Below, piece by piece: positions 31,024-44,052 of a stretch of DNA of 64,000 nucleotides. Origin of the DNA: Pseudogymnoascus destructans. Taxonomy: Eukaryota > Ascomycota > Leotiomycetes > Thelebolales > Thelebolaceae. The DNA lies in the NCBI RefSeq assembly GCF_001641265.1, contig NW_020167521.1:868001-932000 (forward strand), read 5' to 3'. The translations under genes and the position numbers were made by a program. Positions within the stretch are counted from its first letter, which is position 1. Every line of letters starts with the position of its first letter. The notes under the pieces are model-generated. The model saw only the letters and a list, made by a program, of their open reading frames with translations, did no database searches and had not been told where the DNA came from.

Positions 31024-33521
31024 ATGCGGTTTGGGCAGATATTGGCGAACTCTGTTCACGAGCCGTGGAAAGAACAGTACCTTGACTATGCAAAGTTGAA
31101 GAGGCTCTTGAGAGAGGATGGCACTGGAGGTGACAACAAGCCATGGACGGAGGATGACGAGTCTCGCTTTTGCGAGGAAATACTCAATACGCAGCTCGGA
31201 AAGGTTGCTGCCTTCCAGGAATCGACATTCCAAAAGCTCGAGGAGCGTGCCAACAATGTTAGTGAGCGACTGAAAGATTTGGCACCCCAGGGTGCCGATA
31301 CGGCCGACATTGCCAAGTTCAAGGAGATCAAAGATGAACTGGATAGCATAACCAATGAGGCGAACCAACTCAAAAAGTACAGCGCTTTGAACTATACTGG
31401 GTTCTTAAAGATCGTTAAAAAACACGACCGGAAAAGAGGGAACAAATACAAAGTCCGCCCAATGTTGCAAATCAACCTATCAAAGAGGCCTTTCAACTCA
31501 GAGCAAGCATACACTCCCATGATCAACAAATTGTCGGTAATGTATTTCATTGTGCGGCAAAACCTCGAGGATAGGGCGGATAAAGGACTGCCTAATATTG
31601 GGGACAAAAAGACCGCGTCGACTGCAGACATGCCACCACAACCGCATCCCCAGAACCGCGAGAAGTACATGGCATACAAATGTGAGCTTCCCGAAACCAT
31701 TTGAAATTGAAATACTAACACATTTCCAAAGTTTGGATCCACCCTGATAACCTTTTGGAGGTCAAAACATACATTCTACGCCGCCTACCTGTGCTTGTAT
31801 ACAGCGAGCAGTCCGCAAACCAGGCCGATGCCTCCCAGGGGGACCCCACTATCACGTCTTTATATTTCGACAACTCTCAGTTCGGTTTATATTCACAAAA
31901 GGTGGATGGAACCGTTGATGCCTCTTCGCTCCGAGTTCGTTGGTATGGCAAATTGACCGACAAGCCAGAGCTGTTACTTGAACAGAAGACAATCTACAAT
32001 ACCGGGAACAGTGAGGAAAAGCGCTTCCCGATCAAGGAGAAATATGTCCAGCCTTTCATCACTGGCGAATATAAGATGGAGAAGCATGTGGAGAAACTCG
32101 AAAGACAAGGCCAACCAGAAGAGAAGGTAGCCGATTATCAGCGATCCGTGAACGAGATCCAAGAATTTATCAAAGAGCGAAACCTCCATCCGGTATTGAG
32201 AGCCAATTACACTCGTACAGCGTTTCAAAAGCCGTTGGATGATCGGGTGAGGATTTCAATTGATACCGAATTAGCTTTCATTCGGGAGGATTCTCTAGAC
32301 CCTGATCGACAGTGCCGAAACCCAGACAGCTGGCATCGAACCGATATTGATAACACACAGATGGAATTTCCGTTTCCAAACGTCAACCAAAATGAAATAT
32401 CTAGATTTCCATACGCTGTCCTCGAAATAAAGGTCAAGGAAAACTCCGGGAAAAAATCCCCCCAATGGGTTGAGGACTTGATGGCTTCGCATCTCGTGCA
32501 CAAGGCGCCACGCTTCTCGAAGTTTGTGCACGGCGTTGCATCCTTGTTCGAGGATTATGTGAACAGCCTCCCTTTCTGGCTAAGCGACGTGGAGACGGAT
32601 ATTCGAAAGGATCCGCATGCCGCCTTTGCAGAAGAAGAGCTGGCGAAGGCGCAAAAGGCTGAAGGTGAACTACTTGTCGGAAGCTACATGGCCTCGGCCA
32701 GCAACCGAAAAGATAGTTACAAGGCGGCCGTAGGATCACTGTTGGGCAAATCATATATGACGGATAGACTCGATTTAGAGGCAGCTACAAAATCTCGGGC
32801 CATGGCTGATGCCGCCAGCAAGGGGAAAGGAAAGGGGAGAGCCCAGGATAATGAGAGTGGAGACCAAGACATTGGGACTATCAGTGGTGGATATGGTACC
32901 ACATCATCTGTATTCCCTTCCTTCTCGCTCTCAAGATATGCACAATCGCGCAGGCAGCATAAAGCGGCCCTACCACCCGGAGTCACCAAACCCGGAGTCC
33001 TAATCAAAGATTCAGGCCCATTACAAGTGGAGCCAAAAGTGTGGCTGGCAAACGAACGAACGTTCTTGAAATGGCAGCACATTTGTATATTACTAGGTGC
33101 TCTTGCTGTAAGCCTCTATTCAGCTGCGGGCGAAAATAAGCTTGCGGAGTACATGGGTATTGCCTATATCATTATCGCAGCCTTTGCTGGATTTTGGGGT
33201 TACTACATCCATTTCGTCCGACGCAATATGATCATCGCGCGGAGTGGAAAGGACTTCGACAATTTTGTGGGACCGTTGGTTGTCAGCTTTGCCTTACTGG
33301 TTGCACTGTTGTTGAACTTTGGCTTTAAGGTATGAACTTCCCACGAGAGGAGCGGGAGTACGGTTGAGCCGTGATCCCCAGTTAGGTTGATACAACATGC
33401 TAACAGTTTCTAGTATCACGCCGCACTGGAGAGAATCGGTCAGAATGGGCAAGGAATCAATGGTACTGCTTCGAGCTCTCAAATTGTTGACAATAGAGTC
33501 CATTCGGAGCTTGTGAGATAG
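31024..33521 (+). CDS. VTC4: Vacuolar transporter chaperone Vtc4, polyphosphate polymerase
   Basis: Exons 31024-31681, 31732-33329 and 33414-33521 give 787 residues. The N-terminal SPX domain (MRFGQILANSVHEPWKEQYL, with KKHDRKRG at about 133-141) binds inositol pyrophosphates. The tunnel-shaped VTC/TTM domain (about 220-510) has the paired basic and acidic residues typical of the catalytic barrel (VKTYILRR, LRVRWYGKL, AVLEIKVKEN). A charged linker is followed by a DUF202 module with three membrane segments (about 665-755). It polymerises ATP phosphate into polyphosphate in the vacuole. The catalytic subunit identity fits Vtc4 rather than Vtc2/3 because of the conserved basic residues; paralogues were not compared. 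Confidence 0.88.
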
Positions 33522-33842
33522 CATGGTGAGGTGTAAATAAAGTTGTTAAGTAGTGAGCATAGGATACGTTCTTACAACATCCCTAAGGCTGGGCCATGAA
33601 GCTGTTATGCTCATGCCCCAGAAATTCTATAATTATTTGTCCCCTGAAGATGCTATTGTGATGTCTCAAGAGTAGGCTAATTAGTTGTTAAATACATCAA
33701 TAACCTCGCATACTAATTCGAGCATTTCACCACAAGCAGCAAATGTTGCTCGCCAGCTACTTAAACTCGTTTTATTTTATTTGAGAGCAGGATCTCATTG
33801 AATATCGCTTATAAAACTCTCTCAATCCAGCGTCTAATGTGC
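33522..33842. other. Convergent 3' region between VTC4 and EMC10
   Basis: 321 bp, AT-rich, between two stop codons facing each other. Only 3' UTR and polyadenylation signals are expected. No gene is seen. Confidence 0.4.
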
Positions 33843-34483
33843 CTATTTATCTCCCCCGCCGCTCAACACAAGTACCAGGAGGATACCCATCCCGAACATC
33901 CAGTATCTGGCAAAAATATTAGCGAAGTGGCTTTACGACAACTGGTCGAATAAACTTACTTTTGAAGGAACGTCTTCTCGGGTTCTTCTTCCTCAACCTT
34001 GCCCTCCTTCGATAGTGCAATCGGCCTGTTGAGATTTGGCTTTTTCCCACCGGCCGTCCTCCTAACCGTCACCTTTGGGCCAAAATCCCTCGTATGCCCT
34101 GCATCTATCTTTTCGCTCTTGCAGCTAACTCCAATAACGTCTCCATCCGGACTAAGAGAAAGCGTTATGACTGGCGCATATCCCTTTGTGAAGTTGTCCA
34201 AGGACAAAATAGAAGTCGAGGACGCCCATGCGTTCGAGGCCTTGTCATAAATGCCCACTCGAGCCAGACCAGCACCCGGGGCTACATCGGGAGAATCGTA
34301 TGAGGCAATCACAGCTTCGAGAGTGGTCGGGTTGTATTGTATCTGCGCGAGGGGGTCGATTGAGGATGTAGAGGCTTCGATGGGTTGAATGGACACAATT
34401 GTCGAAGATGGATGGTCGGTATCGCTTTGACCATGAGCGATAATCGCAGACGTACAAAGCACCAAGAGGGCGGAGAGCCTCAT
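33843..34483 (-). CDS. EMC10: ER membrane protein complex subunit 10
   Basis: Exons 34483-33960 and 33906-33843 (53-bp intron, GTAAGT...CCAG) give 195 residues from the ATG at 34483. A signal peptide (MRLSALLVLCTSAIIAHG) leads into a luminal beta-rich domain (IQYNPTTLEAVI, RVGIYDKASNAWASS, ITLSLSPDGDVIGVS). The C-terminus, created only after splicing, is KTFLQKYWMFGMGILLVLVL then GGGDK. It matches the family's single anchor preceded by a KYW motif. The EMC inserts tail-anchored and multi-pass proteins into the ER. The call rests on this architecture and the anchor sequence. Confidence 0.78.
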
Positions 34484-34990
34484 GGTTGATGCCAAAAGGA
34501 TTGACTGGATTGAGGGGATGCGTCAGCGGCACGTAGGAAGCTACGAGAAGAGCAGGTGTTATGGGAGGAGGTTCTGGACGGAACCCGGTGGATTCATTAG
34601 AAGCCTAATCGGATAAGCTACACTTAAGCTTAATTACACTACAGGCCATGACAGTTGGTCGCCAGAAACCCCAATTGGATTTATTGTGCGCAACTCTGTA
34701 TTTAATACAATGTAGAAATAAAACTTCTCCACGATGATATCGTAGTTTATAACCCGCCGTCATTTTGAAGTCTCGGAGTGGATCTATAGGCGTGAGAATA
34801 GAAGAACCCTGCCTCTCGCAGGCTGGAATTTGGTGCCTGGGGCATGACTTATTGCGCGGCGCGACTGTATAAACAAAGTTAACGACCAGAAAAGCTTTAG
34901 AGCAAACGAAACGCACTTCCCTCACCCGAACTTAGACATCCTGCGCATCTGTCCTGAGGGCTACAGCTCTCAAGAGTAGCCGCAGTGAAT
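34484..34990. promoter_or_regulatory. Divergent promoter region of EMC10 and NIC96
   Basis: 507 bp between start codons. No coding sequence supported and no factor site can be named. Confidence 0.45.
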
Positions 34991-37900
34991 ATGTCTTTAT
35001 TCGGTCAAACTGCGAGTTCAGCGAACCAGCCTGCTGCTTCGAGAACCAATTTCTTCAGCGGACTTAATGCGCCCAAACCAGCTCAACATGCCTCAAGCCC
35101 CTTTGGCAACCCCCCGCAAGCGCAACAACCTACAGCATCTCTGTTTGGATCTACAACCACGGGCCAGTCACAGCCACAACCAACGCAGTCTTTGTTTGGC
35201 TCGATATTAAATACTGGCGGGCAGCAAAATAGCAATGGAGCTTTGAATACCCAGCAGCCAACCGATAGTGGACGGCAATCCCAAGGCCCAAACCAACAAA
35301 CCGGGGCTTATTTCGACACCCTATTACAGAAGAGTCGCAAGAGAACACATGGCGATAACAGCCTTGAAGAACTCCCAAGCTTACAGCTTGGGCTCGGCGA
35401 TTTGAGAGATCGCATCAAGAGGCTTGCTCCGCCATCTATGACAAACGGGGCCGATGGGAGGGCTCATTATCTTCTGGCCGCATCGGGTGTGGAACCTGGC
35501 TCAGCCGTTCGAGATCTAAGCCAATTCGACTCTCAAGCAAAGCGTCAGGACTGGGCGCCTCAACCAAGCGACGTTGATACGGACGTGGACAGTTATATTA
35601 CCAAACTCCAGACCCAAACAACTTTGAGCATGATAGCTGAAGGGCTTTCCAGATCCGCCCGCGATTTTGATAGGTTCCTGGAGGAGAATGCGTCAATGGA
35701 GTGGGACTCGCAAAGGAATCGCATTTACCAACACTTTGGAATCAAATCGAGAGCCGAGGAACGAGCGACGAAGAACGGAGAATCGACTACAAATGGCAGT
35801 GGTGGGTTTGGGCGTTCTCGGCGAAACAAAAGCACACGCTCCGAAGAAAACCGAAACTTTGACAGCTTGAGCGGTAGTGCTTATCAGAGACAGTCTATGC
35901 AAAGATCAGTCATTGGTACTGTCGGTCCTGTCGGTTCATTACAACAGTCACTGGCCACAGACTCGGATGGCAAGGCTCCAGCATATACAACTTCGTCTTC
36001 AATGCCGTCGGGTCGTCTGCTGAGAGAGAAAGAAATCAAGTTTTCTGAGAAGATCAACCATCTTAACGAATCAAGGTTGCATAAGAGTGCCTACCCACTA
36101 CTACACGAATTTGGAGCAGTAGAAGCTCAAAACCCCGGCGACCACACCGAGCAGGTTCTGAATGCCTATAAAGCAGTCGTCGAGATTGTCGGAGAGCATC
36201 CGGATCTACGAAGTTTTTCTGGGCCTAATGTGGTAAAAGAGCGCCAGTTTGCCAGTGCCTGGACCGATGAGGCCCCAAATTATGTGGCCGCAATTGACCT
36301 AAGGAAGAGGATATTGAGAGGAACTGCTCGCCACTTGGAGAAACAGTGCTTTCAAACAATGGAAGTCTTGCTTGCTAAGAACCCCAGGGAAGCCAATCTT
36401 GGCGGCATTCCAAATGTCCTGAGCAAAGTGAAGGCGTACGTCCGACTACGAGCATCACGCAAAGACCTTGCCCCAGATAGCACTGGCCTACAGACTTTGG
36501 ATGGCGAGGCAGTGTGGGCAATTATCTTCTATTTGTTACGCACTGGTCACGTCCAAGAAGCCGCAGATTATGTACATGCGAATAAAAACGCTTTCCGTGC
36601 AATCGATCGCTACTTTCCACATTACATCTCCGAGTACAACGGAAACGCAGACAGACGCCTTCCACCTGATATGCACAACCGCATCAACAATGAATACGGC
36701 CAGAGATTTCGGATTGCTCCCGAGAATTCGGTTGATCCGTTCCGCATGTCATGCTACAAGGTCATCGGAAGATGTGGTCTCACAGAAATGACATTTGCGG
36801 GTCTCCATCAGGATCTAATGGACTGGGCCTGGTTGCACTTCGTGGTTGCAAGGGAGGTCAATCTTGCAGAGGAGCATGCCGGCGATGTATTTACTCTTAC
36901 GAATGTCCAAAAGTCGGTGAAGGATCTCGGGGACCTTCTTGCTGCTAAGGGCCTAGTTGAACAAAAGGCATCCTCTGGAGTTTACTTTTACCTTCAGATT
37001 ATCTGTGGCCGTTTCGAGTACGCCATGCAATCCCTGTACGAGATGGATTACGCAGCCGCTCTACATTTCGCAATAGGCCTGGGTTACTATGGCTTGCTTA
37101 ACGTTTCGGATCCTATCGCATCGGAAGGCCGATTACTTACAACCAGCGTCACTGACCGGCCGCAAATTAACTTCGCTCAAATGATCGGGTGGTATACGAG
37201 AGATTTCCGTGCAGCAAATGTTACGGCAGCTGTCGATTACCTCACACTGATCTGCCTAAATGGCGATCTACCAGGCGGCATCGGGAGTCAACAAGTATTA
37301 GCGTGCCATGAAAGCCTTCGCGGCCTTGTCTTGGAGAGTCGAGAGTTTGCCAAATTATTAGGAGATATGCGATTGGACGGCCAACGAATTACGGGTGCCA
37401 TTGAAGAGCGAATGAAGCTTCTTCACTTGGCCGACACTGATGATTTTATGCGTACCGTCATCATGCAAGCCGCTAGCATTGCAGATGATAGTGGAAGAGT
37501 TACAGATGCTGTTTTGCTGTATGATCTGGCCGGAGAGTACGACAATGTTATTACCATCACCAACAGAGCCCTAAGTGAGGCTGTGGCTGTCGAAATTGGC
37601 GAAGAAAAATCGTCTCTGCCATCGTTCCGACCTGGTCCGGATCAGGGCATCCCAGGTCAACGTGGCAGCCTGAGTCTAACATCTGTGGAAGATCCTGTTA
37701 AACTTGCGCAGACTATCACAGCCATCTACAATGGCAAGCCAATGTACCATGAGAAGATCACCCCAATCAACAAAGAAACGTGTCGTGTTCTTCTGAGAAT
37801 GAATGAAGCGAAGAGTAAAGTGGAGGCGCAGAATTGGACAGGCGCTCTGGATGTAAGTTGTTAACCCAGTTTTAAATGTACAGATCAATGCTGACAATAT

Positions 37901-38223
37901 AGATTATTGCGAGCCTCCAGATACTCCCCCTTGAGGCACATGGAGATTCGAATATCATCCGCCAGTTTGCGGGCAAGTACGCGGCGTTCCCGGAAACCAT
38001 CACGAGAAACATTCCGAATCTCATCATGTGGACTGGCCGCAGCTGTGAGGAACAGCGGTCCCGGCTTGCAAACTCTCAATACAACAGCAATGACGGCACT
38101 CGGCGCCACATGATTGAGGACTTGAAGCGGAAAGCAAAGGATTTAACAATGTACGCCGGATTTCTCAAGTACCGCCTTCCGCCGTGGGTGAATGACCTGT
38201 TGGCGAGGATTGCAGCGGAATAA
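34991..38223 (+). CDS. NIC96: Nucleoporin Nic96 (Nup93 family)
   Basis: Exon 1 (34991-37852) and exon 2 (37903-38223), split by a 50-bp GTAAGT...TAG intron, give 1060 residues. The N-terminal 110 residues are Q/S/G-rich with FG dipeptides (SLFGQT, SLFGST, SLFGSI), able to bind the Nsp1 complex or transport factors. A helical linker follows, then the Nic96 alpha-solenoid domain (from about residue 330 to the end). It is a scaffold of the inner ring of the nuclear pore. The start at 34991 is the first ATG in frame. Size and domain layout are as in other filamentous ascomycetes. Confidence 0.92.
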
Positions 38224-38619
38224 TGAGACGGGGATGGGCTTCTATAGCGATGTGGCACGGAATATGTTTGCAGGTCCTAGTAATAGTTAAAGTCTTTTAC
38301 GTGGTGGTGAAAGAAGGCTGATAAATGTTGCACGTGATATACCTGTGATCTTGTCGTGGGCTGGGTGTTGGTGGTCATTGTGATGATGATACTTTGTGAT
38401 AAATATAATAAACAGCAACTACTTCAAGTCCGGACTGAACGGTATAAAGCACTTCAGTGGTTATAGTATAAACATACCATCTTATAGTGGAGACAAGGCA
38501 AAACAGTGCTCAGTAGTACGTGTTATCTTATCAGACAAGCCTAGCGATCGTTGGAACTTCAACTTCAAACTGGAGGATTATACGTATTTTACACTTGTAC
38601 ATCCAAAGAACCTCCTGCT
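38224..38619. other. Intergenic region between NIC96 and the IMPACT-family gene
   Basis: 396 bp with the NIC96 3' flank and a downstream promoter. AT-rich, no supported gene. A short plus-strand frame at 38396-38662 lacks coding features. Confidence 0.4.
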
Positions 38620-40245
38620 ATGGCGTCTCAAGAAGACCTTCGGGACCTACTACGGCTTATGACTACGGGCCGTAATAAGGTGCCTATGATGGCTGCCATG
38701 GGACGCGTCAAGTCCTTGCAAGCAGCCAATATCCGGAGGTACTCGGACATGTGATGCACATCAACACTGACTATTTACTTACTTTGTCCTAGCATTGCCG
38801 ATATTGCGAAATCTGACCTTGCACAAGTGACAGAAGCCATCAGTGACGATAAAGCAGCGAAGCAGTTACATACAGCAGCTAAGAATAGCATCAAGGATCC
38901 GTCCAAAAAACGTGCGGCACTCGAGGGCCTTGTGTCAACCCAAGCAAAGCGCAATAAATCTGCATATGAGCTTGATTATGAGCCGCAAACCCCAGAGGAA
39001 CTCGAGGCAAAGCTCGAACTTCCTACTCCTTCGTCTGATGAAGAGGATATCAGAAAAACGACCATAGTGACCAACCGTGCGCCTCTGGTTCTAGCATTCG
39101 CAGTCGCACTGTTGAAGTTTACCAAGCCAGAGCAACCACTATCAAGCAGACTGAGCCTCGCACAAGCGGTTGTCAGTGCCAACTCGAGGAGTAAAGCAGG
39201 CAGCATTGGAATTACAAAAGGTACGAGCGCCGAAGATGATGGGTGGGGGCAAGGACAGCCCAAAGTGAGGATTATGGGACGGGAAGTACACGTTTTAAAA
39301 CGAGATGGGTACTATGTAGGAGATTCTGCTGGAAGCAACAGCAATGAAGAGAGCTCGGCAGCAAATAATGGGATAGAGATCCCAGGGTCTGATGAAGGCC
39401 ATGATTCCACAAATGCCGCCCCTGATGAAAGAGATAATACCACTATGGATGGTTCACGCTGGGCTGTATCACAAAGCGTTACACTCAAAAAGTCAACCTT
39501 TAATGCCCGAGCTATTGGGATAAAATCAGCATCTGACGCTAGGTCTCTGAAGCAGGAACTCATATCAGGAACTCATATCAGGAACTCCGAGCTACGAGAT
39601 GCGAGCCATAATATCACGGCATGGCGCGTGCAAGGCGACCACGGCGGAGTCATAGAAGATTGCCACGACGATGGTGAGAGCGGCGGAGGCCGTCACATCC
39701 TTGGAATCCTGCAATCTATGGATCTTGTCAGTATTCTCGTGGTAGTTACGCGATGTTATGGCGGGATTATGCTTGGAACTGATCGATGGAAGCTGATGAC
39801 ACAAGTGTGTCATGATGCACTCTCGCAGCGCCTTCGTGTCGCAGGAACCATTGGAAACGAAGCATTATGGGGCTTAGATCTTGAGGCTATGAGGTCTACG
39901 AATTCATCTGGAAGAAGCATAGGTGCTGGGTTGCCGATTCATGAGCCTGACGGTGGTAGGTCATATATCATGAAAGCATTTGCACCATCTGGGGATGCAA
40001 CCACCAAGAAAAAAACTGGAGTTGCCTTGGAGAGAGAGAAAGAGCGAAACCTAGGGCTTCTTTTTGGAGCTCTGGAACTTCTGTTTGGTTCATGGGTCGA
40101 GCATATTGGTGCTGACGAGCTAGATAAGAGAGCATGGTTGTGGTATGTTCAAGTCAGGCCAGAGGTAGAGAGTGGCGCTGCGGGATGGGGTGGCAAAGGA
40201 GAAGTGAAGCTTTCAGATATACTTGGTTTGCGACGTAAAGGATAG
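38620..40245 (+). CDS. IMPACT/YigZ (UPF0029) family protein
   Basis: Exon 1 (38620-38738) and exon 2 (38793-40245) are joined by a 54-bp GTACTC...TAG intron, giving 523 residues. The UPF0029 domain lies at about 210-345: SVTLKKSTFNARAIGIKS, ITAWRV, then the signature DDGESGGGRHILGIL and VVVTRCYGGIMLG. Yeast Yih1 and mammalian IMPACT share this domain and hold Gcn1 away from Gcn2, but they have an N-terminal RWD domain. Here the N-terminus is instead a helical segment of about 90 residues plus a low-complexity linker. A short direct repeat (GGAACTCATATCA) in exon 2 adds residues inside the domain. Function is not inferred beyond the family. Confidence 0.8.
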
Positions 40246-40401
40246 GGTCCGTAGAATGTATAAAACTGCTCGATAATTTTGCACTTGGCACAGTATGTTA
40301 TCCGTTATTATATTTATTGGTTATGCTAATTGCGTGAAATATTATTCGAATAGTTGGGGTATAATGAATCAACGCTAGCCTCTCCACACTCAACTCCGAC
40401 A

Positions 40402-41766
40402 TCAAAATTCTGGACTAGGTTCTCTCGCGGTTCTGGACCTCCTTCCCTGAGCTGCCATAGATGCAACCCCACCCTTACTTTCGCTGAAACTTGTCCCAAC
40501 CCCAGAAGGTGACCTTCCCTCCTTGAATATATCACTCGTATAGGTTGGCTCTTCGGACTCATCATCAGCCTCCTCTGTTTTAGGATAAACGCGAGTTTCG
40601 ACTGAAAATAGGGTTTTCTTATCGTCATCTTCCTTTTTGATCTGTGGTTCATGTCGCACAGGTGCCCGTCTGTCATATGTCGAATACCTTTGTAGCCCAC
40701 CATATACATCTGAATCATCCGTATCTAGAATATCATCGTCAAAGGGCTCAGTCTTGACTTTTGAGCTGCCACCCTGGTGTTTTTGTTCCACGGCTGAAGT
40801 CTGATCCTCGGTGGCATTGAATGTTGATTGCAATAGAATCCAGGCCACTAGAGCGAAAAAGACTTCTGCAGCCCAGAATGCGGTTGTGAATACCATAAAA
40901 GAGAAGATCCGATGGTTGTACATAAGCCACCTAAGACCCGAGAACTTTGCCAGCAGTAGCAGACGCATGCTATAAACTTGAAGGGCCTGTTGATGGCGAC
41001 ACTGTATGTCGAGATACACTTTCCTTGGTGCATTATTATTCCCATTTTCAAAGACGATCCCTTCAGCCATCGGAATCCGCAGCCTTTCGGATTCACGGTG
41101 CCAGCCCAGGATATATAGTGGGAGGCCAGCGAGTTGTTTACCGAGGCTCACGACATCGGACCGGAAGGTGAGAATGGCAGGGCGTCGAGATGAGAATAGA
41201 ATAGACCCAGCTGGGATCCAGCTATGAAGATCAGATGGCCGGCTTGTCGATGTCCCAGGTCGGCTCGAGTCCTTGTATTCAGATGACAGCATCACCATGT
41301 CCACCATGAAATTCCCAAGCTTGCTGTTTGCTGGTGATGTTGGGAGATCGATTTCGACCAGTATATCGTACGCCTGTTGTGGCATAACAGAATTATCTAG
41401 AGACACAAGCCCATAAGGGCTGGACGCATCGCCCCTAGACCGCTATATCAGTCCTGAAGTGTGTTTGGGGAGCCAGGTAGCTGAGTGTGGCTGGCACGTA
41501 CCCATATTGGAGATGGACCTCCCGCTCAATTCCAATCTTTGGAATATAGTTCACGTAGAAAAGGACATAAGCAACAACGGCCAGGCCAAATAGCGTAGCG
41601 GAGGTTGCTAGAAAGAGGGCCGTGTTAAGATAGGCTTTCCTCGCAGCCTTGGACGACGCGAGTCTGATGGATCTCAATATCAAGTCCTATGGAGTGTTAG
41701 ATAGTATATCGGACATTTCAGCCAAGACTTTCAATCTCTCGACTGTTTAATGTCACTCCTTACCAT
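40402..41766 (-). CDS. SEI1: Seipin, lipid-droplet biogenesis protein
   Basis: Exons 41766-41764 (ATG only), 41686-41502 and 41434-40402 give 406 residues. The second intron (GTACGT...TAG, 67 bp) is well supported, restoring VHLQYGGDASSPYGLVSLDN. The first (GTAAGG...TAG) leaves a start codon alone in exon 1, because no ATG is available in exon 2 before conserved sequence. A membrane segment lies at about 20-45, then the luminal beta-sandwich (QQAYDILVEIDLPTS, FMVDMVML), a second membrane segment (FSFMVFTTAFWAAEVFFALVAWILL, about 225-250), and an acidic, phosphorylatable tail. Seipin sits at ER-lipid droplet contacts. The 5' end needs transcript support. Confidence 0.82.
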
Positions 41767-42167
41767 TGAGAGTATCTACCATTGCGCGTCGGCAGTTTAG
41801 TGGGCGTTACAAGCGCGTGTGAGGGGAGCTTCGTTGGACTCCAAGCTCAACTCAGAGCTTCAAAGGGCATAAAGGGCATTAGTGACGTACGGATGGATCA
41901 CAGATAAGATAACCAACAGGAACCCGGATGACTAAGCAGGCTGCTGGTTTAGCACATCGGCCACATCCTTAAATATATCACGTGATACCAGAGAAACACA
42001 CGGTGTGCAGGGGTCCCTTGCAAGGTAACCAGGGCCGTGACGTGCGGGAGCGCGTCGAGTGATCAAGCGAGTGATCAAGCGAGTGATCAAGCGCCCTGTC
42101 GTATCCATCCAGGCGCTTCCCGAGGATGAAGGAGCTGAGAGCCACAGCCTGACTCGATACAAAAGAT
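41767..42167. promoter_or_regulatory. Divergent promoter of seipin and the CorA-like gene
   Basis: 401 bp. Contains three tandem GAGTGATCAAGC units at about 42058-42093, whose TGATCA core is palindromic. Another AAAGGGCATAAAGGGCAT duplication is at about 41862-41879. No gene is seen. Confidence 0.45.
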
Positions 42168-44052
42168 ATGTCGACTTTCGATTTGTTTGTGGATTACGAC
42201 GACGCTCGTTACTACAGGGAGGCCCGCGAGTGCGCCGCGAAAAGAGATGCGGAGAATTTTGTTGTCGACTTCGGGTCACGCATGTCTAGGATTGCTTCCA
42301 ACGTTCCGCCAAGTGGTTTCAAGACCCTTATGACGGAGGGTGCTGCGCCCAGGACCAAAGGAGCTCCAACACGGTGGATGTAAGTGTCAACCACGCCGTC
42401 ACGGTTAGCTGGCAAATCACTGATATCCCCAGAAATGTTTGGGCACCCGACTCGCAACCTGATGCTGTAAAGGCTATTGGTGATCGGTATGGCTTTAGCA
42501 AGAGGCTTGTGGCCCTACTACTTACCACTCCTCCACCGAGTTCAAGAGAAGCTCCAGCGGAGAACTGGACGCCTGAAAAGGAGCTCGACTCTCCTAGCGC
42601 CGATATCGAAAAGGCGTCTCCTGCCCGGCCCACCCACCTCGATCGCGATTTAAAAGTAGTGAAGCCGAATACCACAAACTTCTTTAATATTGCGGCAAAT
42701 TTCTCAAGCTACCAGTCAATTGATATCGGAGACAAATGTGGGTTCAGTCTGCGTTGGAGATCGTTATGTCTATGTGCCTCTCTAACCATTTCGAAAGTTA
42801 TCTGCGTAGGTGCCAATTGGATGCATCCTGTAGAGCGCGACTCCGGAATAATTGAACCAGAGAGATTGTGGTCTTGGCTTGTCCTCTGTCATGACGGTAT
42901 GCTTCTCCATATGCTTCTGTTTTGAGTTATCGCTGATCCAAAGCAGCTACTGTTATTTCGTTCCACGAAGATCCAAGCCCCAAAGAGGTGGACTCGAAAT
43001 ATATCGAAACAGTTCGCAAGAACACGCTGAGTGTTTTAAGTCAGCTTTCGACAATTGGGTCAGCTGACGGCGTTGAGCTTATCTCTCTGCGGCAACCTGC
43101 GGAATCCAAGGACACTTCGGAACTCACTGGTGTTGAAGGTGCCAGTAATCTATTCTATTATCTGTTCGACGATTGGACGGCGACCTATACGCTGTTGATG
43201 GTTCTTCAGGGGAACATCGAGAAACTCGTAAGTTTGCGAATCTAAACTTATCTTCCCTCACTAACGACACAAACAGCGCCAGAAGATTATGGCCGGCCTC
43301 GTATGTCATTAACCCGAGTACAGTTTCTGGGTAGAACTAATTTTAACAGGGCGAAAATAAGCCTGATGCACTAGCAAAAGAGATCATCCCCAAACTCTAT
43401 GAGGTTGGAAAACTACTGCGCTCAAACCAGCATTTATTTAGCGGCTATGAGAATTTGATCTCTCGAATACTAAAATACGAAGAAGACAAGGAAAAGGAAT
43501 CTTCTCATTGTCGCATTGACGAGCGTGTCTCGGTGGTTCAAACTGCACGCCATCGCTTCGAACGTTTGCGGGACAACATCAAGTTTCTCGTACTTAATTA
43601 TGTGGATGAGGCAATTGGCGAGATAGATGGGCTACATACCACAGTACGTCTAGCATGATCCCCCCGTTTGTTTCATCTTCCGCTGTATTAACTTGCAATA
43701 GTACTTCAACATCACAACCCAAAAGGACTCGATGGCTACAGCGAAGCTTAATTCGAGCGCGACACTGCTCTCTAAACTAGGCGTGCTATTTCTCCCCGTC
43801 AGTCTCATGACCAGCTATTTCTCGGTGCAAATCAAGGAGCTGGACGGTGTGTATACAGTCAAAACGTACTGGGTCACGTTTGCTGTCGTTATGGTCCTAT
43901 CGTTCGTTGCACTGTTCATGTTTAGCCGCGTGTTGGTAGGGGCCGGAACTGCAGTGGCCAAGCGCGTTGACAGGGTGGTCTACCGTGTTACTGGACGAAT
44001 AGCGAAGGGCGGTTCTCCCAACAGGACGAGAGAACAGGAGCCGTACAGGTGA
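42168..44052 (+). CDS. CorA-like membrane protein (fungal CorA/Mg2+ transporter superfamily)
   Basis: Seven exons: 42168-42379, 42433-42737, 42798-42896, 42947-43227, 43277-43300 (24 nt), 43350-43643 and 43702-44052, giving 521 residues with every junction in frame. The N-terminal part contains INVWAPDSQPDAVKAIGDRY and FICVGANWMH, hallmarks of a fungal CorA-like subfamily. A long helical region leads to two C-terminal membrane segments (LGVLFLPVSLMTSYFSV and VTFAVVMVLSFVALFMF). The classical GMN motif before the loop is absent, so magnesium transport is unproven. Intron 2 is 60 nt and free of stops in frame, so its retention would add 20 residues. Confidence 0.75.

Noticed and set aside
42374..42925. 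Unspliced reading of the CorA-like N-terminus
   Set aside because: The frame is open, but splicing at 42379/42433 and 42737/42798 restores conserved family sequence, while the read-through adds non-conserved residues.
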